Assembly (NCBI GenBank): GCA_016930995.1
Contig: JAFGFQ010000138.1
Coordinates: forward strand, 1 to 25,983
Source of the DNA: Thermoplasmatota archaeon
GTDB taxonomy: Archaea; Thermoplasmatota; E2; DHVEG-1
Length of the DNA stretch: 25,983 nucleotides
Direction of reading: 5' to 3'
The translations under genes and the position numbers were made by a program. Shown one piece after another: positions 6,702-15,302 of the stretch; the first letter of the stretch is position 1; every line of letters starts with the position of its first letter. The notes beneath the pieces are model-generated. The model was not told the origin of the DNA. It did not search any database and saw only the letters and a list, made by a program, of their open reading frames with translations.

Positions 6702-7475
6702 CTATACAACTTTAACCTTTCGTGCGAACGTCAGATACCCAGTATGACCAAGCATTTCGAAACTCGGTCGGGTCCCGTGTTTTGACACGATCATCTCCCG
6801 TTGGATGTTTTCATAGGTTTTACATTCGATGAAGGGATGCTGCTCAATTGCTCGTACGGTCTGCTCCACCTGCGAGATTAAGGGGGAATATGTACAGAGA
6901 TATCCACCGATATTCAACGCATTCCAAGCATGTTCCACCGCCTTCCAGGGATTTGGGATATCAAGGATGATTGCATCAAGGTCTCTATCGTCAATCCCCT
7001 CTGTTACATCTTTTATTCTTGTAGTGACATACTCAGTGAGGTTTGCTAGCTTGAGATTCTTCATCGCATGATCGATGAACTCTTCTCTTATATCATAGGA
7101 AATGACACAACCAGTTGGGGCGACCGCAGAAGCAAGTGCGATGGTTAGCGACCCTGATCCTATCCCTGCCTCGAGCACTCGTTTTCCTGGTTGAATCGAG
7201 CAGTTCATAAGGATATGGGCGGCATCTCTTGGTAAGATGATTTGTGCTTGGCGACGTATCCCCTGCAGTTTATCCTGCAGGGAGGGTATCAGCACCCAAA
7301 ACTGTTTGTTTCCTATCTCTAACTTCATTCCATATTCTGTTCCGACGAGGGTTTTTGGATCGATGACTCCGATTCCCCTGATTTTATCGGTTTTTCCACT
7401 GGTATCGACAATGATTTTCCGTAGTTTTTCATCAACCAATACGACGATATCGCTGGGTGTAACTGTTCTTTTCAT
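6702..7475 (-). CDS. trmI: tRNA (adenine-N1)-methyltransferase TrmI (m1A57/58)
   Basis: This SAM-dependent enzyme methylates A57/A58 in the tRNA T-loop and works as a tetramer in the cytoplasm. It is 257 residues from the ATG at 7475. That start overlaps the upstream RaSEA stop as ATGA and has AAGGTGG five bases before it; a GTG at 7484 would add three residues. An N-terminal beta domain comes first. The Rossmann fold has motif I VLEAGIGSGSLT (about residues 100-111), an acidic SAM-ribose position in SYDIREEF, and the substrate motif LDIPNPW. QAQIILPRDAAH is also typical. It is last in an operon with RaSEA and a PGF-type membrane protein, and convergent with the beta-helix gene. Confidence 0.93.
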   Translation of the reverse strand: MKRTVTPSDIVVLVDEKLRKIIVDTSGKTDKIRGIGVIDPKTLVGTEYGMKLEIGNKQFWVLIPSLQDKLQGIRRQAQIILPRDAAHILMNCSIQPGKRVLEAGIGSGSLTIALASAVAPTGCVISYDIREEFIDHAMKNLKLANLTEYVTTRIKDVTEGIDDRDLDAIILDIPNPWKAVEHAWNALNIGGYLCTYSPLISQVEQTVRAIEQHPFIECKTYENIQREMIVSKHGTRPSFEMLGHTGYLTFARKVKVV

Positions 7476-8518
7476 GAACGCCACCTTGAGAAATCAACCT
7501 GAGAACCAAAACTGAGTTTCTCCAAGCTAAGCTGGTCACGCCATTGCTCCTGACAATCACAGGAAAGATCTTGAAAGACTTCTTTTTTTTGTGTAAGGGA
7601 GAATTCCTCAATCGCATGGAGCACCTTCGAATCGCAGTTCCCACAGTTATGGGGTCCTCGCATGCTTCCACCACCAACAACATCACATTTCACAGCAGAG
7701 GCAGTGGTGATATCTTTGCTTCGCTGGAGAACCTCAACGATGCTCCAGAGCCATGGGGGCCTGTATTGATTTCGTTTCCAGAGGTACTCAACGACGGTAT
7801 TGCGTTGAACATTCGTGGGATTCAAGGAGATGCTCTGCGTGAATTTTTGTGTTTCTTTTAGGGTGCGGAGGCAATCATCAAGGGATTCCTTCTCTGTTAG
7901 AAACGGTGGTTTCATGAGCACGTAGGTTTTCACGTTTATTTTGTGTTTTTTCATCAGGAGTGTTGTTTTTTTATAATCGGTAAAAGAAAAACCCTTGTTG
8001 ATTGCTTGTTCACGGACCATATCATTTGCTGTCTCAAGTCCAATGCCGATCTCAAATTCCTTTCCTGAAAAGGTCTTTTGTATCGCGTTTATTCGTTGCT
8101 CTGTGATGTATTCTGGTCGTGATTCTACCGAGATTTTTTCCGCTTGCTTGGCGACGCGTTGAAGGATGTTCTGTTGCATGACGACCGGTACTTCAGAAGG
8201 ATCAAGGAAACTCCCTGATGTGAAGATTTTCACAATCTGCTCATCTTTATAGGTTTGCATGGCATGTTCTAACTGCGCCTGAAAATCCTCATCGGAGACT
8301 GTTGTAAACATACTATCATTAAAATACCCGCACATGGTACATCCTGAGGAGAGCGCCCAGGAGCATCCGCGTGTCCTAAAAATGATGACGTATGCATCGA
8401 CAATGTTGCCATGGAGTACATCTTTTTCTGACCAGCACCGAACTGGGTGCCTGGGGTTCTGTATCCGGGGGGTAAAATCCTTTTTAAATGAGTGACAAAA
8501 TGCTGTTATCTCTCTCAT
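7472..8518 (-). CDS. Archaeosine biosynthesis radical SAM enzyme RaSEA
   Basis: The 348-residue protein belongs to the archaeal radical SAM family (TIGR01210/COG1244). Its members, with ArcS, finish conversion of preQ0 in tRNA position 15 to archaeosine, by cleaving the lysine adduct made by ArcS. The cluster-binding motif is C52-x7-C60-x2-C63 (GCSWALSSGCTMCGY), which is the spacing of this family rather than the common CX3CX2C. Downstream, SGSFLDPSEVP, ESRPEYIT and GIGLETANDMVR fit the radical SAM barrel. Near the end CGNC and CDC may bind an extra metal or cluster. The ATG overlaps the stop of the upstream PGF gene (ATGA) and its own stop overlaps trmI. No arcTGT or arcS gene is in the window. 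Confidence 0.9.
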   Translation of the reverse strand: MREITAFCHSFKKDFTPRIQNPRHPVRCWSEKDVLHGNIVDAYVIIFRTRGCSWALSSGCTMCGYFNDSMFTTVSDEDFQAQLEHAMQTYKDEQIVKIFTSGSFLDPSEVPVVMQQNILQRVAKQAEKISVESRPEYITEQRINAIQKTFSGKEFEIGIGLETANDMVREQAINKGFSFTDYKKTTLLMKKHKINVKTYVLMKPPFLTEKESLDDCLRTLKETQKFTQSISLNPTNVQRNTVVEYLWKRNQYRPPWLWSIVEVLQRSKDITTASAVKCDVVGGGSMRGPHNCGNCDSKVLHAIEEFSLTQKKEVFQDLSCDCQEQWRDQLSLEKLSFGSQVDFSRWRS

Positions 8519-9717
8519 GTCTTGTTGTCTTTCTTTTTTCGTTTGAACAGGAACACGACCGCTATGATAGCTAGCATGAAGATAACAATTTCAAAGCCGG
8601 GTGTGGCCCCGATGTTTATTGGATATGGTGTGACGTAGTTCAGTGTGTTTGGCAGTTGCTCCTTATTCTGTAGTGCACGGGTGATGTTGTATTCCACGAG
8701 AGGTTCTTCTGTTCCAATATTCAAGTCGTTTGCAGTGGAAAACTGATAATTCGTTGTGTCTCTCACGATGTTAGAGAACTTCTCAGGGTTGTTTACGAAA
8801 TAATACCGCGCCTCAGCAAAAAGGGTGACTGTGACGTTTTCGTTTGGGTTCCATCCTTTGAACTCCGGTGTTGTTTCATATTTCTGTTTATCCGCTGCAT
8901 CCTTTCGGTTCACATTGATTTCTGAGCCGTTTTCTATCCTGTAGAAAACCCTGAAATTAACAGGACTTATCAGCTCATTTGCTTGAATTAAAATCGTATC
9001 TCCGCTCGTAAGTCCTGTCCGTTGTGAGGAGATAATCTGAAGTGTCCCGTTCGAATAGATGAATGAACCGGTCTTGGTTGTTTTCTTGCTGTTGACATCG
9101 GAGACGATAAACGTGTAATTATAGGTGCCAAACAGGTTACTGGGGTTTTCATAGGTGTACCGAAAGATGGTGTTTTCGTACGTGAACTCAGTAGTAAGCG
9201 TAGTGCCGAGAGGATCTGTGACGGTGAATGAGATTCCTTCCTTGCTCACCCCGACGTTATCGATGATAGAGGCGACGATAAAGATGGTGCCACCGGTTTC
9301 TTGTATCCCGGGGAGAACTGCGATATCAACGTGGGGGGCTTCCGCGTCATAGAACGGTGGGTTTACCAGGACGGTGAGGACCAGTAGCCAGGTTAAAAAA
9401 TAGACTGCATAGGTACTCAGCCAGCCTTTTCTGCCAAACTCCGTAAGGTCTATATTGAGTTTCACGAACAGGTATTTTATCCAAATGGAGTTGGCAACGC
9501 CAACTAGTAGGACCAGCTCCCAACGTAGAAAGCTCCCTTCTAGGAGCGTCCAGAAGCCAAAACAGAGTATCGAAATGAGCAGTCCAAAAAGAAACGAGAG
9601 AAACAGGGTTTTTATGTTCCGGCGTTCCTTTTTTATGAACGCTTCTTCATCAAACTTCGGTATCTGGAAATCGAGTTGCTCTTCTGCGTCAGCGCCTTCC
9701 TTTCGTCTCTTTGCCAT
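8515..9717 (-). CDS. Membrane protein with extracellular beta domains and a PGF-CTERM-like tail
   Basis: The product has 400 residues. A charged cytoplasmic N-terminus of about 35 residues is followed by three hydrophobic helices (about 36-60, 68-85 and 102-120), then about 250 residues of probable Ig-like beta structure with N-glycosylation sequons (NYTF, NGTL, NVTV, NITR). The C-terminus has TPGFE at 372-376, a hydrophobic helix of about 17 residues and FKRKKK. That fits the PGF-CTERM pattern processed by archaeosortase A in other archaea, which replaces the helix with a lipid. The function is unknown. It is the first gene of an operon with RaSEA and trmI and overlaps RaSEA by four bases; there is no clear ribosome-binding site, consistent with a leaderless message. 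Confidence 0.75.
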   Translation of the reverse strand: MAKRRKEGADAEEQLDFQIPKFDEEAFIKKERRNIKTLFLSFLFGLLISILCFGFWTLLEGSFLRWELVLLVGVANSIWIKYLFVKLNIDLTEFGRKGWLSTYAVYFLTWLLVLTVLVNPPFYDAEAPHVDIAVLPGIQETGGTIFIVASIIDNVGVSKEGISFTVTDPLGTTLTTEFTYENTIFRYTYENPSNLFGTYNYTFIVSDVNSKKTTKTGSFIYSNGTLQIISSQRTGLTSGDTILIQANELISPVNFRVFYRIENGSEINVNRKDAADKQKYETTPEFKGWNPNENVTVTLFAEARYYFVNNPEKFSNIVRDTTNYQFSTANDLNIGTEEPLVEYNITRALQNKEQLPNTLNYVTPYPINIGATPGFEIVIFMLAIIAVVFLFKRKKKDNKT

Positions 9718-9741
9718 ACAGGGCCAGGAAGGGATGCTTCC

Positions 9742-9751
9742 TTAAAAGGTT
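9742..9751 (-). promoter_or_regulatory. Probable box A of the PGF protein-RaSEA-trmI operon
   Basis: ACCTTTTAAG on the minus strand lies 25-34 bases upstream of the ATG at 9717, which suggests a start site within a few bases of the codon. The match to a TATA element is moderate. Confidence 0.4.
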
Positions 9752-9770
9752 TTTTCCTTCTTATGAATTT

Positions 9771-11759
9771 TTATGGGAACTGTACCCCTGGATATTCTGG
9801 GGCATAGCGATGGATTTTAAACACATGGCTGTCGAGGGGGTCAGGAACTTGATTTGTGAACTCCCAGACTACTTCTTTTTCCTTTGTGACTTCAAAGAAC
9901 CGCCCATGCGGGCCATCGCAGATGAGGGTATTCCCGTTTGGTAATCGTTGTGCCCCACCGAGGTTTATTGCGTAAAACTCCGTTGGTTTTTCTGCGGTAA
10001 AGTTCCATATCGATTCAGTCGGTCCATATGCTGTCCCAGGGGTATAACTGTAGTAACCGTTGGCGTCCATGGGTGGAACGATTTCTTCGATGGAGGAATA
10101 ATCCTCCCCTGGGCGGTCCAGACCGTTGTTAAAGATAAGGATGTTCCCGGATCCAGGGCGACCTGGTGGGATCCATCCTGCATCATGCTGATTGAAAAGC
10201 TTCCGGTCAGCGTCAGTGCCGGATCGATACGTCAGTGGATTACCCCAGCGATACAGGAGATCACCGCCTTTTCCAGAACGGCCTCCCGTGTGGCCAGCTG
10301 CTTCCTCTGTTGTTGTACTATGGTCGATAATCCAGATTTCATCGAACAATAAGACGCTAAGAAGAATCTGGTCCGTGTCCTGGTTATAATCAACGGAGTT
10401 GATATGGGTCCAATCAGAAAGAATCCTGCCGCCATAGTTGATGTCGACTAACTCAGGGTGATCCTGAACTACCCCGTAGTTCTCCTTCGTAGGATCGAAA
10501 TCCTGGATGAGGTGATCCCAGACGTGCCATTCCCAGACGATAATACCGCCTGAGTCATTGGTTGGCTGCACTTCGATGAGATGATCTGGCCATAGCCCTC
10601 CCTGAGGAGTGTTGTTTGGATTTCGACCCTTAAAGATGGCTTCGTCTTTTGTTCTGTACTCCCATGCGATCATGAGGATATTACCATTCGGCAGCATCTT
10701 TACATCATGATGCAGGCACTCTTGGCTCGTGGAGTACTGAAAAGACCAGGTGCGCGTTCCATTCCAATGAAACATCTCGACAACCCCTCCGATCCCACCA
10801 CCCCAAAACCGAGGGCTGTGCCCTGGGAAGGCAGTACGAAGAATGTTTCCGGTTTCGAGCAGATAGACAGACAATGCCGGTTTATAACTGCTGGTCCAGG
10901 AATGAACGATCGCACCACTGTTATTGATAAGGAACGTTTCTTTTGACATCATCGGGCTATACAAGGTATATCCCTTGTATGATTCGTCGGTGGACCAGGA
11001 TTCACCAACCTTTTTGACAAAGGGACCCAGGAGGCGGACCTCGACTTGTTTTCCTCTCGTCTTCGCGTACGGTGCTTGGAGCGTAATAGTAACTTTTGGC
11101 AGATCGGTAAAGATCCCAAAGCCGATTCCCCATAATCGGATCTCTTCTTGGATTGAATCACCTGCTGGGATGATTGGAATCTGAAGATGCTTCGGAATCG
11201 TTTTAATAATAAATCCGTTGGTTGTCGTAAGGTTCACTTCGACGTTTTCTGCATCGTTCTCCCCGATGTTCTTCAGCTCGATAGTAAGTCCAATCCCGCC
11301 GGTGATGGATCCAAGCGTGAGATACGGACCGGAGAGTATCACTGGTAAGGAAGCTGACCAGTTGCTTTCCGCATTATAGGTATCTCTTACTTTGACTTTG
11401 ATATCATAGGTGCCTCGTTGATGCCACATATGAGTGACACTGATATTTGCACCTGATTCGAACGGACCCAGCCAACTCCCCTGCTGAGCATCGCCCCAGT
11501 CAAATAAATAGAACAAAGAGTCATCATCAGGATCAGTCGCGGAAGTCCAATAGAGATATTCCTTCCCCGCGTCACCCTTCAGGGGCCCTTGTGGTTGCAG
11601 TGGTGTTTCCGGTGGATGATTCTCGTTTGAAAGGGAATTCGCAGAGAGATACGTTGACTGCAGAGCCGTGCCGTGTTGGATGCAGTGAAAACAAGGGCTT
11701 CCTAGCGCTGATAGAAGGAGGAAGAGTGTTATAGCAAATACATAATGATGTTTTTCCAT
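9771..11759 (-). CDS. Secreted arylsulfotransferase-like (ASST family) beta-propeller protein
   Basis: This is 662 residues from the ATG at 11759, which has GGAGGG six bases upstream and starts a clear signal peptide (MEKHHYVFAITLFLLLSALG). Residues about 48-140 are a PKD-like domain (FDWGD, then WLGPFESG and HQRGTYDIKVKVRD). Residues about 147-250 are a CARDB-like domain shared with two neighbours. Residues about 252-662 match the ASST family, with repeated propeller signatures HHDVKMLPNGNILM, HINSVDYNQ, FNQHDAGWI, and GGAQRLPNGNTLICDG ending in ApEYPG. ASST enzymes transfer sulfate between phenolic compounds through a catalytic histidine; candidate His residues are present, but activity on such substrates is only inferred. 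There is no membrane anchor, so it is probably released or held by its domains. It follows the PQQ-like gene after 90 bases. Confidence 0.8.
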   Translation of the reverse strand: MEKHHYVFAITLFLLLSALGSPCFHCIQHGTALQSTYLSANSLSNENHPPETPLQPQGPLKGDAGKEYLYWTSATDPDDDSLFYLFDWGDAQQGSWLGPFESGANISVTHMWHQRGTYDIKVKVRDTYNAESNWSASLPVILSGPYLTLGSITGGIGLTIELKNIGENDAENVEVNLTTTNGFIIKTIPKHLQIPIIPAGDSIQEEIRLWGIGFGIFTDLPKVTITLQAPYAKTRGKQVEVRLLGPFVKKVGESWSTDESYKGYTLYSPMMSKETFLINNSGAIVHSWTSSYKPALSVYLLETGNILRTAFPGHSPRFWGGGIGGVVEMFHWNGTRTWSFQYSTSQECLHHDVKMLPNGNILMIAWEYRTKDEAIFKGRNPNNTPQGGLWPDHLIEVQPTNDSGGIIVWEWHVWDHLIQDFDPTKENYGVVQDHPELVDINYGGRILSDWTHINSVDYNQDTDQILLSVLLFDEIWIIDHSTTTEEAAGHTGGRSGKGGDLLYRWGNPLTYRSGTDADRKLFNQHDAGWIPPGRPGSGNILIFNNGLDRPGEDYSSIEEIVPPMDANGYYSYTPGTAYGPTESIWNFTAEKPTEFYAINLGGAQRLPNGNTLICDGPHGRFFEVTKEKEVVWEFTNQVPDPLDSHVFKIHRYAPEYPGVQFP

Positions 11760-11849
11760 AGGAAACCCTCCGATGTTTCTTTTCACCAGCCTCTGAGACG
11801 ACGCATATCTCATAAGCGCGGTTGCAGGGGGTACGTTTTCTGTCGTTGG

Positions 11850-13550
11850 CTAGGGCAGGCAGATACAAATCGAACCAAAGACCAGTCCCTGTTTTGCTTT
11901 TTTAATCATGTTCATCATCGGCATGGTCGCTTTCACAAGCACCTCGAATTTTCCCATACCAATGATGGGGACTAATCGGATGATCTTGCTTTTTCCTGCC
12001 CGTAATTCTTGGATTGCGCCAGAATGTGTTCGGTTGATGTTCCCAAGGTACCCACCGGTGACAGAAATCGACCAAGTGATATTGTATAAGCTGGTGTTAT
12101 CGCTATTGTGAATGATAGCGTTAATCCCAAGGAATCCTCCGAGTATATAGGTTATCTTTAGCACATCCTCGAACATGTAGACGTTTCCGTCAACATCAGT
12201 AGCATAGAGGCGGTCTTTTCCAAACGACTGTCGACCTATGGTTTCAGAGTCCAGCAGATAATTCCAGACGAACGATCCATTTTCTTTCTCCAAACACATC
12301 AGTTCATTGCTGGAGGCATAACCTCCTGAAGATAGAAGGATCTTATCGGCAGAGCAGATGGCAGATCCGAAGCCAAAATAGTCGGATCCTGGTAAAGCCA
12401 CTTTCCATTGGAGTGCACCGTTTGTCGCATCGAAACAATACAGCCAGGAATAATAGGAATAAAATTCAAATGAAGGAATATAGAGGAGGTCCTCACTGAT
12501 TGCAGGTGACGCAAAAATGAGGGATGAAGTAAAAGTATGGGTCCATTCAACATCTCCTGTTTCTCCGTCAAAGCATCGTAAATGACCGACATAGCTGTAG
12601 AGGTCAAAATCAGTGATATACACCTTATCATCAGCACATACTGGTGAGACCGATTGCCCGAATAGCAAAGCAAATGAATAGATTGGTTTTGTCCAAAGGA
12701 TTGCCCCCGTGTCTTCATTCATACAGTAGAGATTTCCAGTAAAATAGGAATATAAATCTATGGTCATACAGTACACCCTTCCATCGTACACCGCTGGTGC
12801 AGAAAAATAACATAACTCATAGCCGTTGAATGGGCTGCTCCAAAGCAGTTCTCCTGAAAGGTCGTAACAGTTCATTGAGCCAGCATAACTATAGAAATCT
12901 AATGACGTTATGAAGATTTTTTCATCGACAACTAGAGTTGGTGAGAGAACTAAACCGTTGATATCTTTCTTCCACGATATATTTCCATTTTTTGCATTAA
13001 GACAATACAGTTCACTAGTGTACGATGATAAACTCATTGAAGTCACGTATACGTTATCATCGACAATTGCTGGATCATTGGTTGAATCCATTGGAAGGGA
13101 CCAGAGATAGGCACCGGTTTTTGCATCCAGGCAGTACAGCCCAGAATTATCAATGGTCTGCGGCTGGAGAAGCTCTTGAAGTAGATCAAGTGGTGTTCTA
13201 TTGAACAGATCGTTCGTCATTGTTTCACTTTTATAATACCACCCTGTGCTGATATAGAGTTTATCTGCGTAAAGAATAGGCGTCGTCTGACCAATTTGCG
13301 TGTTTATGTTCGTTTGCCATTTGACGTGATTTGTATTGGGTGAATAATAGTCCGTACATCCAGTATTCGCTGAGTCATGGCGAAACATCGGCCATATATC
13401 GTCGTTGAATCCAAGGACGCCTGTTTCGCTATCAAGCAGTTGGTGTGTCTGTGCGGAATAACCAGCCTGTGTTGGTAGAAATCCTGCCACTGGGATGACC
13501 GTGGCACTCAATACTACCAGCATTACGACTAAAACAATTTTTTTATCCAT
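11850..13550 (-). CDS. Secreted PQQ-like beta-propeller protein
   Basis: The product has 566 residues. A signal peptide (MDKKIVLVVMLVVLSATVIP) precedes the propeller-closing motif WPMFRHDSANTGCT. Seven blades follow, each with a cysteine at the same place: GLYCLDAKTG, ELYCLNAKNG, SMNCYDLSG, NLYCMNEDTG, HLRCFDGETG, WLYCFDATNG, ELMCLEKENG. Most blades also have an aromatic YSY turn before the cysteine. Residues about 465-566 form a CARDB-like C-terminal domain also found in the FG-GAP protein and the ASST protein. The family normally mediates protein or ligand binding; cofactor residues for a true quinoprotein dehydrogenase were not seen. It has a strong TATA box and AAAGGAA before the ATG. Two cysteines close the tail (SICICLP). 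Confidence 0.8.
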   Translation of the reverse strand: MDKKIVLVVMLVVLSATVIPVAGFLPTQAGYSAQTHQLLDSETGVLGFNDDIWPMFRHDSANTGCTDYYSPNTNHVKWQTNINTQIGQTTPILYADKLYISTGWYYKSETMTNDLFNRTPLDLLQELLQPQTIDNSGLYCLDAKTGAYLWSLPMDSTNDPAIVDDNVYVTSMSLSSYTSELYCLNAKNGNISWKKDINGLVLSPTLVVDEKIFITSLDFYSYAGSMNCYDLSGELLWSSPFNGYELCYFSAPAVYDGRVYCMTIDLYSYFTGNLYCMNEDTGAILWTKPIYSFALLFGQSVSPVCADDKVYITDFDLYSYVGHLRCFDGETGDVEWTHTFTSSLIFASPAISEDLLYIPSFEFYSYYSWLYCFDATNGALQWKVALPGSDYFGFGSAICSADKILLSSGGYASSNELMCLEKENGSFVWNYLLDSETIGRQSFGKDRLYATDVDGNVYMFEDVLKITYILGGFLGINAIIHNSDNTSLYNITWSISVTGGYLGNINRTHSGAIQELRAGKSKIIRLVPIIGMGKFEVLVKATMPMMNMIKKAKQGLVFGSICICLP

Positions 13551-13593
13551 TTCCTTTCGCCCCTAAAATATACAATAGATTGATAGCATATGA

Positions 13594-13604
13594 CGATATA
13601 TAAA
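13594..13604 (-). promoter_or_regulatory. TATA box of the PQQ-like propeller gene
   Basis: TTTATATATCG on the minus strand lies about 45-54 bases before the ATG at 13550. This predicts a leader of about 20-25 bases carrying the AAAGGAA ribosome-binding site. Confidence 0.6.
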
Positions 13605-13691
13605 TGTTTTGTATTAAATAATAATATAGATTGTATCAAATTCTTTTTTTAAGTATAACATACATCCCCATGAGAAAACCTGAGTTTTTTC

Positions 13692-15197
13692 TTAAAGGAA
13701 CTCAATGCCCTCAGGGAGTTTCTCAAGATAGTTCCGAAACCCTTCCGGCCAGTGCTTTGGGTCTAAACCCTTTTGCGCGAGAAATGCCGTGGTCCATCGC
13801 TCAAGACCAATCCCAGAACAACCGCTCCATAATTGGCTTTTCTGTGCTTTGATGTTGAATGCGCTGATATACTTATCACCAAGGATGCTGAGGTTCTGAA
13901 ACTCCAGCCACTCAGAATCTTTCCGAGATCCCCGGTACGGCATGTATGCCTCAAAATCAATCGTCCCGGTGTCCTGAGTACTCTCATCACCAATTTTTCC
14001 TGCCTGCTGCATGTACCATGGGGTGACCCACGCCATCTGCCATTCCAACTCAAAGATCTCGTTAAAGACATACTTGTATCGCTCAAGGAGTTTATCCCGT
14101 AACGTTAAAAGCTGTTCGCGTGTCCCGATATAGACCGGTTCGATGCGATGGAATTCATCAACCCGCTCTATCCCGTGTCGTCCACCAGATTCGTATCGCG
14201 CTGAGATCGCGGTCCTATCATAGACAAGCACCGGAAGGGACGTCTCAGCGATGGTCTTGCCCTTGAAAGACCAGTAGATCATTGGACATTGTGCATAACA
14301 GATCCCAGCGGTAGGGCTGCTGAGATTTTTCTGCAATTCCTCAACAGGCACCTCCTTGGTGATTTTCGTTAAATCAATGAACCGCTCCCAATCAGCTGCA
14401 TCGCGGGTCTTCGGCTCAACGACATAGTAAAACTCGTACGGCATCCCTTCCATATGACCGGTTTTCAACCAGATGTCAAAGGGTTTGATATGGGACTCGA
14501 TGATTTCCTGAAACCCAAGGGGTAGTAGCACCTCTTGTATTGCGATACGCTCCATGGTTTTCAGGATCGCTGCCGCCTGCGGTCGGTAGAACCATTTTCC
14601 CTTGGTCGGACCTTGCTTTAACCATCCTCGGCTCTCCATTTCTTCAGTGGGGTCCTTGTGCCAAATCGGTTGTTTCTCCTCAGATTTCCAAATAAGCTTC
14701 CAGAACTCTGCTTTTCCCTCATAATATTGGTTCTCGACTTTTTCCCTGACCCGGTTTATCATCCGGTCGATGTAGTTTCTCCGGAGGAACTCCTCGGAGA
14801 CATCCGAGAGGATCATCGTCGCCTGCTTTCCTTGTATCATGACGTCGGCAAAGGGGATGTGGACATCTTTTAGTGGTTCACGAGGAAGATCAAAAGAAAT
14901 CGTATACTGATCGATGGTGATCCCCCGGACACCGATATGGTGGCTCATGCCAAGTTCTTTAGCGAGTGCGTTTTTAATTTGAAGAAGGGAATTATGCGGT
15001 CGAAGACTACCCTCTGATGTGATGAATAAGGAGAGTGTTTCCTTCTCAATAGTAAAGCGTTCAATGACTGCGAGTTTCTCTGAACCCTTCCTCAGGATTT
15101 TCTCATTTGCTGTAGCGATAAACTGTTCAAGCTCCTTCGTAAAACCTGAGACATCACTGCTTAAGGTAAATCTCGCCTGCAACTCAAATCGCATCAT
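13692..15197 (-). CDS. serS: Seryl-tRNA synthetase, type 2 (methanogen type)
   Basis: The enzyme charges tRNA-Ser with serine. This is the rare zinc-dependent form, distinct from the common SerRS. It has 501 residues: an N-terminal tRNA-binding domain of about 170 residues, then the class II catalytic core. Motif 2 is visible as ISARYESGGRHGIERVDEFHRIE. The zinc-serine binding residues known from the Methanosarcina barkeri enzyme (C306, E355, C461) align with C304, E353 and C460 here. Motif 3 is SGCSGIGLERW. The start codon may be the ATG at 15197 or the next one at 15194. It is a single gene, with a weak AT-rich box about 30 bases upstream. A common-type serS was not seen in the window. Confidence 0.93.
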   Translation of the reverse strand: MMRFELQARFTLSSDVSGFTKELEQFIATANEKILRKGSEKLAVIERFTIEKETLSLFITSEGSLRPHNSLLQIKNALAKELGMSHHIGVRGITIDQYTISFDLPREPLKDVHIPFADVMIQGKQATMILSDVSEEFLRRNYIDRMINRVREKVENQYYEGKAEFWKLIWKSEEKQPIWHKDPTEEMESRGWLKQGPTKGKWFYRPQAAAILKTMERIAIQEVLLPLGFQEIIESHIKPFDIWLKTGHMEGMPYEFYYVVEPKTRDAADWERFIDLTKITKEVPVEELQKNLSSPTAGICYAQCPMIYWSFKGKTIAETSLPVLVYDRTAISARYESGGRHGIERVDEFHRIEPVYIGTREQLLTLRDKLLERYKYVFNEIFELEWQMAWVTPWYMQQAGKIGDESTQDTGTIDFEAYMPYRGSRKDSEWLEFQNLSILGDKYISAFNIKAQKSQLWSGCSGIGLERWTTAFLAQKGLDPKHWPEGFRNYLEKLPEGIEFL

Positions 15198-15302
15198 CAG
15201 CAGGTTATCCCTGCAGAGCTACTTAATTTTTATGAGAGATAAAGAAAAGTGTATGCTGACCGACAAAGAAGAAGTGAACGATACCCGAGACTTAGGGTAA
15301 CG

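Noticed and set aside
8700..9717. The PGF-type protein as the archaeosortase itself
   Set aside because: It has only three N-terminal helices and lacks a sortase-like Cys-Arg-Arg helix pattern; its tail looks like a substrate.
10232..11184. Several frames of 60-90 codons on both strands inside the arylsulfotransferase-like gene
   Set aside because: They have no ribosome-binding site and no recognisable pattern, and are covered by a convincing coding sequence.
11572..11868. Minus-strand frame of 98 codons across the start of the arylsulfotransferase-like gene
   Set aside because: It overlaps the signal peptide and the PKD-like domain in another frame and resembles nothing known; the 90-base gap to the next gene shows only a possible weak promoter.
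12250..13150. CRISPR or other DNA repeat array in the propeller gene
   Set aside because: The periodicity is at protein level only; the DNA units are not identical and there are no spacers.
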